Source: Chloroflexota bacterium (GTDB taxonomy: Bacteria; Chloroflexota; Anaerolineae; Aggregatilineales; Phototrophicaceae). From it: 51,935 nt of DNA. The stretch spans positions 1-51,935 of the forward strand of contig WTGO01000130.1 in the NCBI GenBank assembly GCA_011523515.1, written 5' to 3'. Both the position numbers and the translations under genes were made by a program. The notes beneath the pieces were generated by a model. The model saw only the letters and a program-made list of their open reading frames with translations. It was not told the DNA's origin and ran no database searches. This document shows positions 40,401 through 48,595 of the stretch, piece by piece (within the stretch, counting starts at the first letter, position 1; each line of letters begins with the position of its first letter).

Positions 40401-40651
40401 ATGCCGGCGTAAATGACGTTGGGGTCGGATTCCGACACGGCCAGCGCGCCGACCGAAGCCGTTTTGAAGTAACCATCGGAGATGTTCTCCCAATACTGCC
40501 CGGCGTCTTCGGTCTTCCAGACGCCGCCGGCGCAAGCGCCAAAGTAGAAGGTGCCGAGTTCCGTGGGGTGTCCGGCAACGGTGACGACCCGTCCGCCGCG
40601 GAAGGGCCCGATGCAGCGCCAGTGTCCGATGTTGTCGAGGGGAAGATTCAT
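37484..40651 (-). CDS. BNR/sortilin-type beta-propeller 'glycosyl hydrolase' protein
   Basis: This is a 1055-residue protein made of many BNR/Asp-box repeats, such as STDAGRSWKHV, STDGGENWERV, SLDGGDSWENIS and STDEGHSWQPIS. These form one or two large beta-propellers related to the VPS10/sortilin N-domain (about residues 1-700). A C-terminal part follows (about 780-1055) with a beta domain and helices. The family is often annotated as glycosyl hydrolase, but no sialidase catalytic set is visible. No signal peptide or membrane helix is apparent at the N-terminus (MNLPLDNIGHWRCIGPFRGG). The start has only a weak ribosome binding site. It is divergent from the RloA-like gene. Confidence 0.85.
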   Translation of the reverse strand: MNLPLDNIGHWRCIGPFRGGRVVTVAGHPTELGTFYFGACAGGVWKTEDAGQYWENISDGYFKTASVGALAVSESDPNVIYAGMGEATIRIDVSHGDGVYKSTDAGRSWKHVGLDDTRHIGKLRIHPTDPDIVYVAALGHAFGPNEQRGVFRSTDGGENWERVLFVSDKAGAVDLSIDPNNPRIIYASIWEAYRSFHMMSSGGEDSGIWRSLDGGDSWENISANKGLPSGILGKVGIAASPAQAGRVYALVEHEEGGMYRSDDHGDSWRFVARNNDIISRAWYYMHLTPDPQDADTVYVNNLRFWKSIDGGKTYQMIGTPHGDNHDLWIDPQNPKRMVQGNDGGACVSFNGGASWSSIFNQPTAQFYHVAADNRDPYFVYGTQQDNSSVAVPSRNEKSSLMWLDGFIAGSGESGYIAIKPDDDDIVFVGAIGSSPGGGNCLQRYDHGSKQLRLVTTWPEMTSGEAAADYKYRFAWTYPIVFSPHDPDTLYIGGNLVFKSTDEGHSWQPISPDLTRADPATLSITGGPVNREGASAEVYATVFALAESAHEAGVIWAGSDDGLVHITKDNGETWEDITPSNLPEWSLVSALELSPHDPATCYLAALRYKHDDYAPYLYKTTDYGMSWARINDGIADDDFTRVIRCDPARPGLLYAGTETGVYVSFNDGNQWQPLQLDLPVAPIHDLLVKNKDLVAATHGRSFWILDDLTRLHQLSADAQSSEAMLLKPRATQRVLESIDGRRLVDQPGKTYMSSTGVSAAYTHTTTPENVVVRNFLDSGENLPRGVLVTYFLPDAPADKIALSIADTGGKVLCEFSSMDEKDRQQQKEKPDKTIVYLTAEAGWNRFVWDMRLPTSPALNGKDPQFERMPGPTVPPGRYQLSLSVGGETQTQDFDLIKDATSSASAEELQEQFDLLVKIYDCYCHTTETLNVMRHYRGQLGSLRDRLSGLADNADLAKTAAELCDQVKVIESKIFVPDLREGWAGRVNQGTDTLRRLSGLPSVVGLGEFPPTMQSYEVFEKLSLAIQTQIDVFKSLMDGELAAFNRKLGEREISLLA

Positions 40652-40693
40652 TGTGTCCGCGCTTTCTGACTTGGTGGACGTGAGATGGCGGAT

Positions 40694-40699
40694 ATTGTA
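40694..40699 (-). promoter_or_regulatory. Minus-10 element of the BNR protein gene
   Basis: TACAAT on the minus strand 43 bases ahead of the start codon; the minus-35 is not clear. Confidence 0.35.
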
Positions 40700-40735
40700 G
40701 CTTAGGCACAGTGAGTACCGCTAATCTTGCGTCCA

Positions 40736-40764
40736 TTGCATTTCTGGCAGTATTCGCGGACAAT
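40736..40764 (+). promoter_or_regulatory. Promoter of the AAA/RloB pair
   Basis: TTGCAT (40736-40741) and GACAAT (40759-40764) with 17-base spacing. The predicted transcription start falls inside the dyad that begins two bases later. Confidence 0.45.
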
Positions 40765-40765
40765 G

Positions 40766-40793
40766 ACTAATGCGTGATTGTTCACACATTAGT
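40766..40793. promoter_or_regulatory. 28-base dyad (candidate operator) ahead of the defence pair
   Basis: ACTAATG-C-GTGA-TTGT-TCAC-A-CATTAGT is an inverted repeat of twelve positions per arm with one mismatch and a 4-base centre. It covers the likely transcription start and ends 18 bases before the ATG, just ahead of the strong GGAGGTG. It could be a repressor site or an RNA hairpin at the 5' end of the mRNA. Confidence 0.6.
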
Positions 40794-40810
40794 AGTGGAG
40801 GTGACAAATC

Positions 40811-42322
40811 ATGTTGATTCGATTTATGGTCGAGAACTTCCTCTCATTTAAGGACGAGGTCGAGTTTTCAATGGTCGCGGGAGAGTCTGATGAGCATCCC
40901 GACCACGTTACGGATATTCGGGACTTGCGTCTTCTAAAAACTAGCGTCGCATTCGGAGCAAATCAGTCTGGAAAGTCCAATCTGATTAGAGCGTTGAGCT
41001 ATGCTCAAGAATTCATAACTCAAGGGCCTTCAGAGGCAATAGATCTCAAGCTTGTGCCCTTTCTCCTCGACAGTGAAACCTCACAGAAGCCTTCGAAATT
41101 CGTATTCGAGATCCAATGTGGTTTGGCACAAAGTTTTGAGTACCAGTTCACGGTAGATAATCGTCGGGTGCACAAGGAATCTTTGCACGAGATCCTTGCG
41201 GACAGCACTAGCATGATGTTCGAACGAGTGACTGACTCTCAGGGCAAAACGAATGTGAAGATTGGCGCAGTAAATGTCTTGGTCACCAACGAAGAAAACC
41301 ACTTCGATTTCATCAGGAATTTCGCTCCAAACGAGCTCTTTTTGACAGCAGTCAATATGGAAGGGAATGCTGGAATTAGTGGAGACGACGATCCAGATAA
41401 CGGAATCGCTGCAAACGCCTACGAACGTGACGCCAGACTGTTCATCAGACGTACACCTGGAACTACATTAGATCTAGTCGCTAGCCCGTCCAGTCCAAAC
41501 CGTCTTGAATCCAGGATCGCTTTTCTGGATATCATCTACGACTGGTTTGACCGAACGCTCGTACCGGTATTCGGTGATTCGATTCCAATTCAAGGCATTG
41601 GACTTGGAATATTGAAAGACATGGAATTCAAAAACAGACTAGAAGACGTTCTTGACTTTCTCGACCTAGGAATCGACGGAGTTGATCTAGTACCAATCGA
41701 GATGGATGCTGAATCAGTTCTGTCAGACGAGTTTAGAGATTTCGCGAAGAAAAACGTGCCGGATATTAGCGAAGGCTCTGACGAAAAGGCGATATTTGGA
41801 TATCCCGGTCGTGAAGACTACATTCTTGTCGATTCAAATCATGACTTTTCAGCCTGTAGGCTCGTTACGTTGCACAAGATTAAGGGGAAAAATCGTCAAG
41901 TGGCTTTTAATTTGTCCGCAGAATCAAATGGTACACGACGCCTATTGCAGCTAATGCCAGCATTGCTAGATTTGCACAGTGGAAAATCTGATCGCGTATT
42001 TGTCATTGACGAACTGGACAGCAGTATTCATGCACATTTGACAGGCAAAGTCATTGAACTCTTCCTAGCATCTGCGGGCAATCGGGAGAACCAACTCATA
42101 GTGACTTCACACGATACTGGTCTACTGGATCTGGATCTTCTCAGGCGCGATGAAATCTGGTTCATCGAAAAAGATAGGAACGGTGCCTCGTCATTATATT
42201 CTCTCGAAGAATTCAGGCTCCCCGAAAAAATGAATATAGAGAAAGGCTATCTCTTCGGGAGATTTGGCGCGATTCCTGTAAGTCCCAGCCTTGAAAGCCT
42301 CGACTGGTTGCGTGAAGCATGA
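40811..42322 (+). CDS. AAA ATPase, RloA/AbiLi-like (AAA_15/AAA_21)
   Basis: This is a 503-residue ABC/SMC-type ATPase. Walker A is GANQSGKSN (Lys55) near the N-terminus, a signature-like stretch is ESNGTRRLLQL, Walker B is VFVIDELDSS (near residue 400) with the D-loop SSIHAHL, and the switch histidine is in VTSHDT. Such ATPases pair with TOPRIM, HNH or RloB partners in anti-phage systems (AbiL, PARIS, Septu). Here the next gene is a RloB-like protein with an ATGA overlap, so the two act together. The ATG has a strong GGAGGTG. Codon use is AT-richer than neighbours. Confidence 0.9.
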   Translation: MLIRFMVENFLSFKDEVEFSMVAGESDEHPDHVTDIRDLRLLKTSVAFGANQSGKSNLIRALSYAQEFITQGPSEAIDLKLVPFLLDSETSQKPSKFVFEIQCGLAQSFEYQFTVDNRRVHKESLHEILADSTSMMFERVTDSQGKTNVKIGAVNVLVTNEENHFDFIRNFAPNELFLTAVNMEGNAGISGDDDPDNGIAANAYERDARLFIRRTPGTTLDLVASPSSPNRLESRIAFLDIIYDWFDRTLVPVFGDSIPIQGIGLGILKDMEFKNRLEDVLDFLDLGIDGVDLVPIEMDAESVLSDEFRDFAKKNVPDISEGSDEKAIFGYPGREDYILVDSNHDFSACRLVTLHKIKGKNRQVAFNLSAESNGTRRLLQLMPALLDLHSGKSDRVFVIDELDSSIHAHLTGKVIELFLASAGNRENQLIVTSHDTGLLDLDLLRRDEIWFIEKDRNGASSLYSLEEFRLPEKMNIEKGYLFGRFGAIPVSPSLESLDWLREA

Positions 42323-42969
42323 AGACTAGGCGGTACACTGACAGAGAGCGGATTGCGGGTAGACGAGACATCAAGAAACTCTTTGTCATCGTTTCCGAAG
42401 GAACCAAAACAGAGCAAATATACTTTGACGACCTTGCGGCAGACGAGAGATACAACCATCCGAGTGTACACGTAGAGACAATTCAATCTGCGGACTCATC
42501 GCCTAAGCATGTTTTGGCCAGTCTTTCTGACTTCAATAACGAGTACGAGCTTGGTGAAAACGATGAGTTGTGGCTGGTAATCGACCGCGACAGATGGAAC
42601 GTTTCCATGCTTAGCCGCGTAACGCAGGAGGCACGTCAGAAAGGGTTTTGTGTAGCCGATAGCAATCCCGCATTTGAATTGTGGTTACTGTTTCATCTGC
42701 GGTCGCTTGATGACTACAATTGTGAGGAACTGGCAGCACTTGAAGAAAATAAGAAAACCGGAAATAAGACCAGATTGGAGTTAGAACTAATATCAATCTG
42801 CGGATCTTACAGCAAGTCGAACCTAAAGACTTCATGCTATTTGCCAAGTGTTGATTTTGCAGTTGCAAATGCCAGAGTATCTGACATAAAGGAAGACGAC
42901 CGCTGGCTAAACCAGATCGGCTCACGAGTCTACAAACTCGTTGAATCCATAATCGACTCCTCCACCTAA
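42319..42969 (+). CDS. RloB-like TOPRIM-type protein
   Basis: This is a 216-residue RloB-family protein with a TOPRIM-like acidic core: VIVSEGTKTEQIYF (Glu27), WLVIDRDRW (Asp89, Asp91) and DSNPAFELWLLFH (Glu120). In RloAB and AbiL-like loci this protein is the presumed nuclease effector released or activated by the ATPase. It overlaps the ATPase gene by four bases and shares its AT-rich composition. Its TAA overlaps the stop codon of the convergent glycosyltransferase gene by two to three bases, so the foreign pair ends right at that gene. Confidence 0.9.
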   Translation: MKTRRYTDRERIAGRRDIKKLFVIVSEGTKTEQIYFDDLAADERYNHPSVHVETIQSADSSPKHVLASLSDFNNEYELGENDELWLVIDRDRWNVSMLSRVTQEARQKGFCVADSNPAFELWLLFHLRSLDDYNCEELAALEENKKTGNKTRLELELISICGSYSKSNLKTSCYLPSVDFAVANARVSDIKEDDRWLNQIGSRVYKLVESIIDSST

Positions 42970-44204
42970 CCCACAACCCCCTCGACCAGCTCCGCCGCGC
43001 GCTCGACGCCGCCCAGCGCCGCCATCTCCCGTGCCAGGCCACGCGCCCGCTCCAGCACCCAATCCGCGTTCAGCAGAGCCTGCGCACCTTCGCGCAGTTG
43101 ACCCTGCCGCACGTCATGCGCGGTCAGGTGCAAGCCCACTTTCGCCTCCGCCACGCGCCGCGCCTGTATGCGCTGGTCGGCGGCGTGCGGCACGACAATC
43201 TGCGGTATGCCATGTATGACAGCGCTGTGCGTCGTGCCCATGCCCCCGTGATGGATCATCAGCCGGCAGCGCGGCAGCACATGCGCGTAGGGCGCCCAGT
43301 TCAGCAGTCGAGTGCCGGCCGGCAGCGCGCGCTTCAGTTCCGCCTTCGGCTCGGACGCGACGGGATTCCAGCCCAGCGTCACCACGGGGACCAGTCCCAC
43401 GCTCGACACAGCCTGCGCCGCCCAGCTATAGAAGCCCAGGTCGCCGGTGAACACCGTGCCCAGCGTGACCAGCCCCAGCGCGCGCTCTGGCGGGATATCC
43501 ATCAGCCACTGCGGCGGCGGGTCGGCCGGCCGGGTAGGCGCGCCGCCGACGAATTGCGTCTGCGGCAAGATGGTCGGCAATTCAGCTTGGTACCAGCCGG
43601 GCGTGAAGTAGGTGATGTGCAGCGCTTCGCTGACGATTGACGGCGTCGAGCCGCGCAAGAAGTTGCGCCCGCTGATGCCGAAGCGGTCGCAAAGTCGCTG
43701 AATGCGCCGCTGGCTGTCGCTGCTCAGATCGCGTTGCACCGGGAACAGCGCGTTGGCATCCAGCGCAGATTGCGCCGGCCAGCCACAGATGACCAGCGGC
43801 ACATCCAGCAACTCTGCCGCAATCGCCGACGCGCTCAGGAAGGGATCGGAGACGATGGCGTTGGGTCTGCCGATTTCATCTTCCAGGTCGAGCAAAGCCT
43901 CGACAGCTTCCGCGACCAGACCCTCGCTCAACCAGGTGTCCAGCGCCCGCTTGTAACGCAGACTGACCGCCTCTTGCGGCGGGATGCTGCTCAGATCGGG
44001 CGGCGGCGGCGGGGGCCAGAGCCAGCCGGTCTTGCGTATGGCGCGGAAGGCGACTCCCCGCTGTGTGATCGTTGGCTCGAGCGGCGCTTCACTAAGCCAG
44101 AGGACATCGTGACAGCGAGCCTGCAGCGCCTGCGCCGTCTCAAAGAAGCCGCCCCAATCCGTGTGGCTGAAGAGCGGCGCGGAAACAAACCAGAACCTTG
44201 CCAC
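42966..44204 (-). CDS. GT1-family (UGT/MGT-like) glycosyltransferase
   Basis: This is a 412-residue GT-B glycosyltransferase of the macrolide/flavonoid UGT type. The N-terminal domain begins FWFVSAPLFSHTDWGGF, and the donor-binding motif is HHGGMGTTHSAVIHGIPQ followed by VPHAADQ. An unusual proline run (WLWPPPPPPDLSS, about residue 62-74) sits in the acceptor domain. Substrates may be lipids, carotenoids or small molecules; no biosynthetic genes are adjacent to tell. It is followed by uvrA in the same direction across 25 bases upstream. Confidence 0.9.
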   Translation of the reverse strand: MARFWFVSAPLFSHTDWGGFFETAQALQARCHDVLWLSEAPLEPTITQRGVAFRAIRKTGWLWPPPPPPDLSSIPPQEAVSLRYKRALDTWLSEGLVAEAVEALLDLEDEIGRPNAIVSDPFLSASAIAAELLDVPLVICGWPAQSALDANALFPVQRDLSSDSQRRIQRLCDRFGISGRNFLRGSTPSIVSEALHITYFTPGWYQAELPTILPQTQFVGGAPTRPADPPPQWLMDIPPERALGLVTLGTVFTGDLGFYSWAAQAVSSVGLVPVVTLGWNPVASEPKAELKRALPAGTRLLNWAPYAHVLPRCRLMIHHGGMGTTHSAVIHGIPQIVVPHAADQRIQARRVAEAKVGLHLTAHDVRQGQLREGAQALLNADWVLERARGLAREMAALGGVERAAELVEGVVG

Positions 44205-44229
44205 AGCTAGGCGCCTGCCGCCGGCGTTA

Positions 44230-47127
44230 TCAAGCCGGCTCCGGAACTCTTAAGTATGGCGCCAGGTACTGCCCGGTGTAGCTGGCTGCGTTGCTGGCGA
44301 CATCTTCCGGGGTTCCCTGGGCGATGACTTCGCCGCCACCGCCGCCGCCCTCGGGACCGAGGTCGATGATATGATCGGCGACTTTGATGATGTCAAGATT
44401 ATGTTCGATTACGATAATGGTGTTGCCTGTGTCGGCCAGCTTTTGCAGCACATTGATCAGCTTCTCCACGTCAAAGGCGTGCAGCCCGGTCGAAGGTTCG
44501 TCCAGAATGTAGAGGGTTTGCCCGGTGGCGCGCTTCGAAAGCTCGCGGCTTAATTTGATGCGCTGCGCCTCGCCGCCGCTCAAGGTGGTGGCGGGCTGAC
44601 CAATCCGAATGTAACCCAGCCCGACCGCATCCAGGGTCTCCAGCTTGCGGCGGATACGCGGTAGATTCTCGAAGAAAGCCAAACCCTCGCTGACCGTCAT
44701 GCTGAGCACATCGGCGATTGACTTGCCCTTGAAATGCACTTGCAGCGTTTCGCGGTTGTAACGCGTGCCGCGACAGACCTCGCACTGAACATAGACGTCT
44801 GGCAAGAACTGCATCTCGATCTTGATTAACCCCTGACCCTCGCAATTTTCACAGCGCCCGCCCTTGACGTTGAAGCTGAAACGCCCCGCTTTATAGCCGC
44901 GGATCTTGCTCTCGGGCAGCTCAGCAAACAGGCTGCGGATATCATCGAACATCTTGGTATAGGTGCCGGGATTGCTGCGCGGCGTACGCCCAATCGGGCT
45001 CTGATCGATATTGATAATCTTGTCGATCTTGTCCGCGCCGATGATCTCGTCGTGCTCGCCGGCCCGTTCGCGGCTGCGGTTGATCAGTTGGGCCAGGCGG
45101 CGATATAGCGTCTCCACCACCAGCGACGACTTGCCGCTGCCGCTGACGCCAGTCACGCAGATCAGTTTGCGCAGCGGGAAATCCACATCAATTCGCTTGA
45201 GATTGTTGGCGCGCGCGCCCCTGATGGTCAGGCACTCGCCCGAGCCGTCGCGGCGACTCTCCGGCAGCGGGATCTGGAAGCGTCCCGACAAGAAAGCGCC
45301 TGTACAGCTCTCAGCGGAGCGCGCGACCTCCTCCGGCCGTCCCGCCGCGATAACCGCGCCACCGTGTTCCCCCGCGCCCGGTCCCAGGTCGATCAGCCAG
45401 TCGGATGAGCGCATCGTATCCTCATCGTGCTCAACAACCAGCACGGTGTTGCCGATATCGCGAAGACCGGTCAAAGTGCGGATCAGGCGTTTGTTGTCTC
45501 GTTGATGCAAGCCGATTGAGGGCTCGTCCAGCACGTACAGGACGCCGGTCAATTGGCTGCCGACCTGCGTCGCCAAACGAATCCGCTGTGATTCGCCGCC
45601 GCTTAAGGTGGCCGCGCTGCGCGAAAGCGACAAATAGTTCAGCCCCACATTGCTCAGAAAACCCACTCTCGAGGTGAGCTCGCGCAGTATTTGATGCGCG
45701 ATCTGTTGCTCGCGGTCGTTCAAAATCGCTCCCTCGCCGCGCAGCGAGTCGACCCAGACGCTCAGTTCGTCAATCGGAAAATGGGTGACGTCATGGATAG
45801 TCTTGTCCCCAATGGTGACAGACAGGGCTTCCGGCCGCAGACGTTGGCCGCCGCAGGAACGGCAAGGAATCTCGCGCATATAATCTTGAATTTTGCCGCG
45901 GATAAATTCGGATTCGGTCTGCCCGTAACGGCGCTCCAGATTGGGGATAACGCCTTCGTGGCGGGTTGACCAGGTACGCTGCTGGCCGTTGGAGTGGTAA
46001 TAGGTGACGTCGAAGCGTTTATCGCCCGAGCCATACAGGACCAGTTCCTGATGCTTTTTGCTCAGCTTCTTCCAGGGCACATCCAGCCGGAAGCCGTAAG
46101 CGCGCGCCAGGCTGCAATAAACATTCCAATTCCAGCCGCGCTTGTCTTCTACGCTATGACCGTTGGCGTTGATCGCGCCGTCAGCGATCGAAATCTCTTT
46201 GTCCGGCACGATCATATCCGGGTCGATCTCGAGGCTGAAGCCCAAGCCCTGACAAGTTGTGCAGGCGCCGCTGGGCGTGTTGAAGCTGAACAGGCGCGGT
46301 TCCGGCTGGGGCACGCTGCCGTGCCCGTTGGGGCAGGCCAGATCTTCACTAAACAAGTGATCGACCGAATTGTCGCGATCGGTAACATCCTGGATGATGA
46401 TCCGCCCGTCGCCTAATTCCAGGGCGGTTTCGATAGCATCGGTGAGGCGCGTCTCAAAGGCGCTCGCTTCTTCGTATTGATCGCTGTCAAATCGGCGGAT
46501 GATCAAGCGGTCGACCACGATTTCGATATCGTGGATGACATATCGATCCAATGTAATCTCTTCGTCGAGGTCGCGCACGTCGCCATCAACGCGAACGCGC
46601 GCGAAACCCTGCTTGCCGATGTCCTCCAGCACCTTGATGTGGTTGCCCTTTTTGCGGTGAATAATCGGCGCCAGCACCTGAATACGGCTGTCGGGGGCCA
46701 TACTTAAGACTTGATCGACAATCTGCTGCGCGCTCTGCGCCGATACCTCGACGCCGCAAGTCGGGCAATGGGGAATACCCACGCGCGCATAGAGCAAGCG
46801 CAGATAATCGTAAATCTCAGTTACTGTGCCGACAGTCGAGCGCGGATTATGGCTGACGCTCTTCTGGTCGATTGACACTGCCGGGCTCAAACCCTCGATC
46901 TGATCGACATCGGGCTTTTCCATCAAGCCGAGAAATTGCCGCGCATAGCTGCTCAAGCTCTCGACATAGCGCCGCTGGCCCTCGGCGAAAATCGTGTCAA
47001 ATGCCAGCGAGGACTTGCCCGAGCCCGAAAGACCGGTGATGACCACCAGTTGGTTGCGTGGGATTTCCACATCTATATTCTTGAGATTGTGCTCGCGCGC
47101 TCCGCGAACGATGATCTTGTCTTGCAT
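44230..47127 (-). CDS. uvrA: Excinuclease ABC subunit A
   Basis: UvrA is the damage-sensing ATPase dimer of nucleotide excision repair that loads UvrB. It has 965 residues, full length. Two ABC modules are complete: Walker [10 protein letters not shown] (Lys38) and GVSGSGKSS, signature LSGGESQRI and LSGGEAQRI, and Walker [11 protein letters not shown] and [10 protein letters not shown]. Zinc modules are present (CENCEGQG with CEVCRG); the first-module cysteine pair is partly replaced by CPNGHG, as in some other UvrAs. It has its own promoter. Confidence 0.98.
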   Translation of the reverse strand: MQDKIIVRGAREHNLKNIDVEIPRNQLVVITGLSGSGKSSLAFDTIFAEGQRRYVESLSSYARQFLGLMEKPDVDQIEGLSPAVSIDQKSVSHNPRSTVGTVTEIYDYLRLLYARVGIPHCPTCGVEVSAQSAQQIVDQVLSMAPDSRIQVLAPIIHRKKGNHIKVLEDIGKQGFARVRVDGDVRDLDEEITLDRYVIHDIEIVVDRLIIRRFDSDQYEEASAFETRLTDAIETALELGDGRIIIQDVTDRDNSVDHLFSEDLACPNGHGSVPQPEPRLFSFNTPSGACTTCQGLGFSLEIDPDMIVPDKEISIADGAINANGHSVEDKRGWNWNVYCSLARAYGFRLDVPWKKLSKKHQELVLYGSGDKRFDVTYYHSNGQQRTWSTRHEGVIPNLERRYGQTESEFIRGKIQDYMREIPCRSCGGQRLRPEALSVTIGDKTIHDVTHFPIDELSVWVDSLRGEGAILNDREQQIAHQILRELTSRVGFLSNVGLNYLSLSRSAATLSGGESQRIRLATQVGSQLTGVLYVLDEPSIGLHQRDNKRLIRTLTGLRDIGNTVLVVEHDEDTMRSSDWLIDLGPGAGEHGGAVIAAGRPEEVARSAESCTGAFLSGRFQIPLPESRRDGSGECLTIRGARANNLKRIDVDFPLRKLICVTGVSGSGKSSLVVETLYRRLAQLINRSRERAGEHDEIIGADKIDKIINIDQSPIGRTPRSNPGTYTKMFDDIRSLFAELPESKIRGYKAGRFSFNVKGGRCENCEGQGLIKIEMQFLPDVYVQCEVCRGTRYNRETLQVHFKGKSIADVLSMTVSEGLAFFENLPRIRRKLETLDAVGLGYIRIGQPATTLSGGEAQRIKLSRELSKRATGQTLYILDEPSTGLHAFDVEKLINVLQKLADTGNTIIVIEHNLDIIKVADHIIDLGPEGGGGGGEVIAQGTPEDVASNAASYTGQYLAPYLRVPEPA

Positions 47128-47231
47128 GCGGCTCTGGGTCCGTTTGCGTCATTGCTGATGATTGGAAGACAGCGCATGATCTGTCTTAATGCGCGGAGAA
47201 TTGAGCGCGAAGCGCCCTCCGCCGCCACCGC

Positions 47232-47260
47232 ATTATAACCGCTGGATACTGGCATTTGAA
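47232..47260 (-). promoter_or_regulatory. Promoter of uvrA
   Basis: On the minus strand TTCAAA (47255-47260) and TATAAT (47232-47237) with 17-base spacing, about 105 bases upstream of the ATG. No LexA-type palindrome was recognised over it. Confidence 0.6.
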
Positions 47261-47361
47261 CGGATAATCCTTACTCAGCCAAGCGCATTCCTCGTATAAA
47301 TCGCGTGGCAGTAAAGGTATGATGGGGCTGAGGCCGAGGCGAACAATAGGATGAGGCTGTA

Positions 47362-48552
47362 ATGACAAGCCAGTTTCAGTGGGATGATCCCTTCCTGCTC
47401 GATGATCAGCTGAGCGACGAAGAGCGCATGGTGCGCGATGTCGCCCGCGAATACTGCCAGGACCGGCTGATGCCGCGCATCCTGGAGGCGAACCGACACG
47501 AGGTCTTTGACCGCGACATCTACGGCGAAATGGCCCAGCTGGGCATCCTGGGCGCGACCCTGCCGGAAGCGCATGGCGGCGCCGGCCTGAACTACGTCTG
47601 CTACGGTCTGATCGCGCGCGAGGTGGAGCGGGTGGACAGCAGCTATCGCAGCGCCATGAGCGTGCAGAGCTCGCTGGTCATGTACCCGATTTACGCCTAC
47701 GGCAGTGACGCTCAGCGGAGTAAGCACCTGCCCAAACTCGTCAGCGGCGAACGGGTCGGTTGCTTTGGCTTGACCGAGCCTAACCACGGCAGCGATCCGG
47801 GCGGCATGGAAACTCGGGCGACTAAAGTCGACGGCGGCTGGACCCTTCACGGCAATAAAATGTGGATTACCAACTCGCCGATTGCCGATGTCTTCATCGT
47901 ATGGGCCAAAGCATACGGCGGAGATTTCAGCGCTGGCGCCATCCGCGGCTTCATCCTGGAGAAGAGCATGCCGGGATTGTCGGCGCCAAAAATCGAGGGC
48001 AAATTCAGTTTGCGCGCCAGCAGCACCGGCGAGATCGTGATGGATGAGGTCTTCGTGCCAGACGAAAACCTACTGCCCGGCGCCGTCGGCTTGAAAGGGC
48101 CCTTTGGCTGCTTGAATCTCGCCCGCTACGGCATTGCCTGGGGCGCGCTGGGCGCGGCTGAATTCTGCTGGCATGCCGCGCGCCAATACACGCTGGATCG
48201 ACAGCAATTCGGGCGACCCCTGGCGGCCAACCAGTTAATTCAATTCAAGCTGGCGGACATGATGACCGAAATCACGCTGGGGTTGCAGGGCGCTCTGCGG
48301 GTCGGGCGGCTGCTGGATAGCGGCGACGCCACGCCGGAGATGATCTCCCTCGTAAAGCGGAACTCATGCGGTAAAGCGCTTGACATCGCCCGGACGGCGC
48401 GTGACATGCACGGCGGCAACGGCATCTCGGATGAATTCCACGTCATCCGCCACGTCATGAATCTGGAGGCGGTCAACACCTACGAGGGCACAAGTGACAT
48501 CCATGCCCTGATATTGGGCCGATCGCAGACGGGCATTCAGGCATTCATGTAG
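47362..48552 (+). CDS. Glutaryl-CoA dehydrogenase-like acyl-CoA dehydrogenase
   Basis: This is a 396-residue FAD enzyme of the acyl-CoA dehydrogenase family. The segment [34 protein letters not shown] and RDMHGGNGI, with catalytic Glu375 in [16 protein letters not shown], match glutaryl-CoA dehydrogenases. These convert glutaryl-CoA to crotonyl-CoA in lysine/tryptophan and aromatic breakdown. No other genes of that pathway are adjacent. The ATG follows GATGAGG. Specificity for glutaryl-CoA is inferred from overall likeness, not proven. Confidence 0.9.
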   Translation: MTSQFQWDDPFLLDDQLSDEERMVRDVAREYCQDRLMPRILEANRHEVFDRDIYGEMAQLGILGATLPEAHGGAGLNYVCYGLIAREVERVDSSYRSAMSVQSSLVMYPIYAYGSDAQRSKHLPKLVSGERVGCFGLTEPNHGSDPGGMETRATKVDGGWTLHGNKMWITNSPIADVFIVWAKAYGGDFSAGAIRGFILEKSMPGLSAPKIEGKFSLRASSTGEIVMDEVFVPDENLLPGAVGLKGPFGCLNLARYGIAWGALGAAEFCWHAARQYTLDRQQFGRPLAANQLIQFKLADMMTEITLGLQGALRVGRLLDSGDATPEMISLVKRNSCGKALDIARTARDMHGGNGISDEFHVIRHVMNLEAVNTYEGTSDIHALILGRSQTGIQAFM

Positions 48553-48595
48553 AATGCGCTACTTGCCCGCGCGCGTGACGCGGGCGCCGTGCGAC

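Noticed and set aside
39140..40669. Long plus-strand open frame (509 codons)
   Set aside because: It lies wholly antisense to the BNR protein gene, whose frame carries the repeated Asp-box motifs; the plus-strand translation has no recognisable family features.
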